The translations under genes were made by a program, and so were the position numbers. This document shows, in pieces, positions 4,264 through 5,518 of a stretch of 5,518 nt of DNA (the stretch's first letter is position 1; each line of letters opens with the position of its first letter). The stretch spans positions 1 to 5,518 of the forward strand of contig SEDG01000473.1 in assembly GCA_004295885.1 (NCBI GenBank), in the 5' to 3' direction. This DNA is from Pedobacter sp. (lineage in GTDB: Bacteria; Bacteroidota; Bacteroidia; Sphingobacteriales; Sphingobacteriaceae). The notes under the pieces are model-generated. The model was given only the letters and a program-made list of their open reading frames with translations, ran no database searches and was not told the origin of the DNA.

Positions 4264-5518
4264 TGAATATTACACAAGAAAAAATTGACGATTTAAATGC
4301 AATAGTTAAAATTACTATCGCTCCATCTGATTACACGCCAAGAGTAGAAAAAGCCCTTAAAGAGCAAGCAAAAAAGGCAAATCTTCCAGGTTTCCGTAAA
4401 GGAATGGTTCCAGTTGCCCACATAAAAAGAATGTATGGCAAAAGCATTTTGGTAGAAGAAATTAATAACATGTTAAGTGAAAACCTTTCTAAACACTTAA
4501 CAGATAACAAAGTTGAAGTTCTTGGTCAGCCTTTACCAGTAATGGATGATACAAAAGAATTTAAATGGGATAACACAGACGAATTTGAATTTAAATATGA
4601 ATTAGGTTTAGCACCAAAGGTGGATGTTGAAATTACTTCGAAAGATAAATTCACAGCATATAACGTGAAAGCTGATAACGAAACTTTAGAATCTCGTATC
4701 AAAAACATCCGCAAAAGTTATGGCAAAATGACAAATCCTGAAGTTTCGGCAGAAGGTGATGTACTTTATGCTGATTTGGCACAACTTTCTCCAGATGGAG
4801 CAATTTTTGAAGGTGGTATTGCAAGCACAGGTTCTATCCGTTTAGATTTAGTAACTGATAAAAAGATTTTAAAATCACTAGTAGGTTTAAAGAAAGACGA
4901 TGTGGTTGAGCTAGACGTTCAAAAAGCTTTTGATAACAATGAAGCTGTAATTGCAAAATTGTTAAACATTGGCGAAGAGGATGCAAAAGATTTGAAGTCT
5001 AAATTTCAGGTAACGGTTAAAAATGTAAATCGTTTAGAGGAGTCAGATTTAAATCAAGAGTTCTTTGATAAAATATTTGGTGCAGGTTTAGTAACTGATG
5101 AAGCTGGTTTTAGAGCTAAAATTACTGAGGAAATTGAAAGTATGTTTAAACAAGATGCAGACCGCAAATTGCAAAACGACATTTATACGCAGTTAACAGA
5201 GCAAACTAAAATGCAATTACCTGAAGAATTTTTACGCAAGTGGTTAAAAGCTACTAACGAAAAATTAACTGACGAGGAGTTAGAGCAAGGTTTTGCTGAT
5301 TTCGCAAAGAACCTGAAATGGACTTTGATTGAAAACAAAATCATCACTGAAAACGAAATTAAAATTGATTATAAAGATGTTTTCGAAACTGCTAAACAAC
5401 GTTTAGATGCACAGTTTAGAATGTACAGTCCACAACCAATGCCAGAAGACCAGTTAGCGCAATATACAGCTAACTTCTTGCAAGAAAAAGAAAATGCTAA
5501 TCGTATTTTCGATGAGGT
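4263..5518 (+). CDS. tig: Trigger factor, ribosome-associated chaperone (3' end beyond the window)
   Basis: The frame is open from ATG 4263 to the window edge: 418 codons, then two bases of the next. Trigger factor binds the ribosome beside the peptide exit tunnel and shelters nascent chains in the cytoplasm. The N-terminal ribosome-binding domain (about 1-115) carries the docking motif GFRKGMVP (43-50), matching the GFRxGxxP signature. The middle, FKBP-like domain (about 160-258) keeps the frame of the fold, for example FEGG (182-185), but has DLAQL at 171-175 where the E. coli enzyme has DFTGS. It also lacks the PGFE stretch and holds an insertion near 225-245. The rest (about 260 on) is the helical C-terminal chaperone domain, with LPEEFLRKWL at 319-328. 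Bacteroidota proteins are about 450 residues, so some 30 are missing at the edge. The start is fixed by family agreement and A-rich upstream sequence. It lies 80 bases after the tRNA and probably shares its promoter; clpP and clpX often follow in bacteria. Confidence 0.95.
   Translation, partial: MNITQEKIDDLNAIVKITIAPSDYTPRVEKALKEQAKKANLPGFRKGMVPVAHIKRMYGKSILVEEINNMLSENLSKHLTDNKVEVLGQPLPVMDDTKEFKWDNTDEFEFKYELGLAPKVDVEITSKDKFTAYNVKADNETLESRIKNIRKSYGKMTNPEVSAEGDVLYADLAQLSPDGAIFEGGIASTGSIRLDLVTDKKILKSLVGLKKDDVVELDVQKAFDNNEAVIAKLLNIGEEDAKDLKSKFQVTVKNVNRLEESDLNQEFFDKIFGAGLVTDEAGFRAKITEEIESMFKQDADRKLQNDIYTQLTEQTKMQLPEEFLRKWLKATNEKLTDEELEQGFADFAKNLKWTLIENKIITENEIKIDYKDVFETAKQRLDAQFRMYSPQPMPEDQLAQYTANFLQEKENANRIFDE

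Noticed and set aside
4526..4714. Minus-strand open frame of 62 residues inside tig
   Set aside because: It is antisense to conserved trigger factor sequence and has no start context or homology that I recognise.

Overview
The window looks like AT-rich chromosomal DNA from a Bacteroidota bacterium, most likely a Sphingobacteriaceae relative such as Pedobacter. This rests on four things: the double FtsX-domain permease and its LolD/MacB-like ATPase, the form of the BtuF-like protein, a textbook Bacteroidota promoter (TTTG, 18 nt, TATCTTTG) and the absence of Shine-Dalgarno sites before the starts. The genus is recognised from memory of such proteins and is an inference.

Layout, all on the + strand: (1) 7-2985, one open frame that reads from a complete ABC ATPase into an FtsX/MacB-type permease; (2) 2931-3659, a BtuF-like substrate-binding protein lacking its start; (3) 3660-4110, a gene-free stretch with several hairpin-forming repeats and, at its end, a strong promoter; (4) 4111-4182, tRNA-Leu(TAG) without its 3' acceptor strand; (5) 4263 to the window end, trigger factor (tig), cut by the window edge.

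The main observation is that three neighbouring gene boundaries look collapsed. The ATPase runs in frame into a permease that lacks its N-terminal membrane anchor (about 670-710). The permease loses its last residues exactly where the BtuF-like gene begins without a start codon (about 2886-2895). The tRNA stops after three bases of the 3' T-stem (4182/4183). Each boundary is missing something that an intact gene needs, so sequence has been lost by genuine deletions or by assembly error. I would not call the 992-residue ORF a functional new fusion: it puts a cytoplasmic ATPase directly onto a periplasmic domain with no membrane segment between them.

Functionally, the ATPase and permease would together form a MacB/LolD-like mechanotransmission ABC exporter of unknown substrate. 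The BtuF-like protein belongs to cobalamin or metal-chelate binding, and its closeness to the permease may be only a result of the deletion. The tRNA and tig appear to share the promoter at 4059-4088. I found no convincing novel system, mobile element or CRISPR array.
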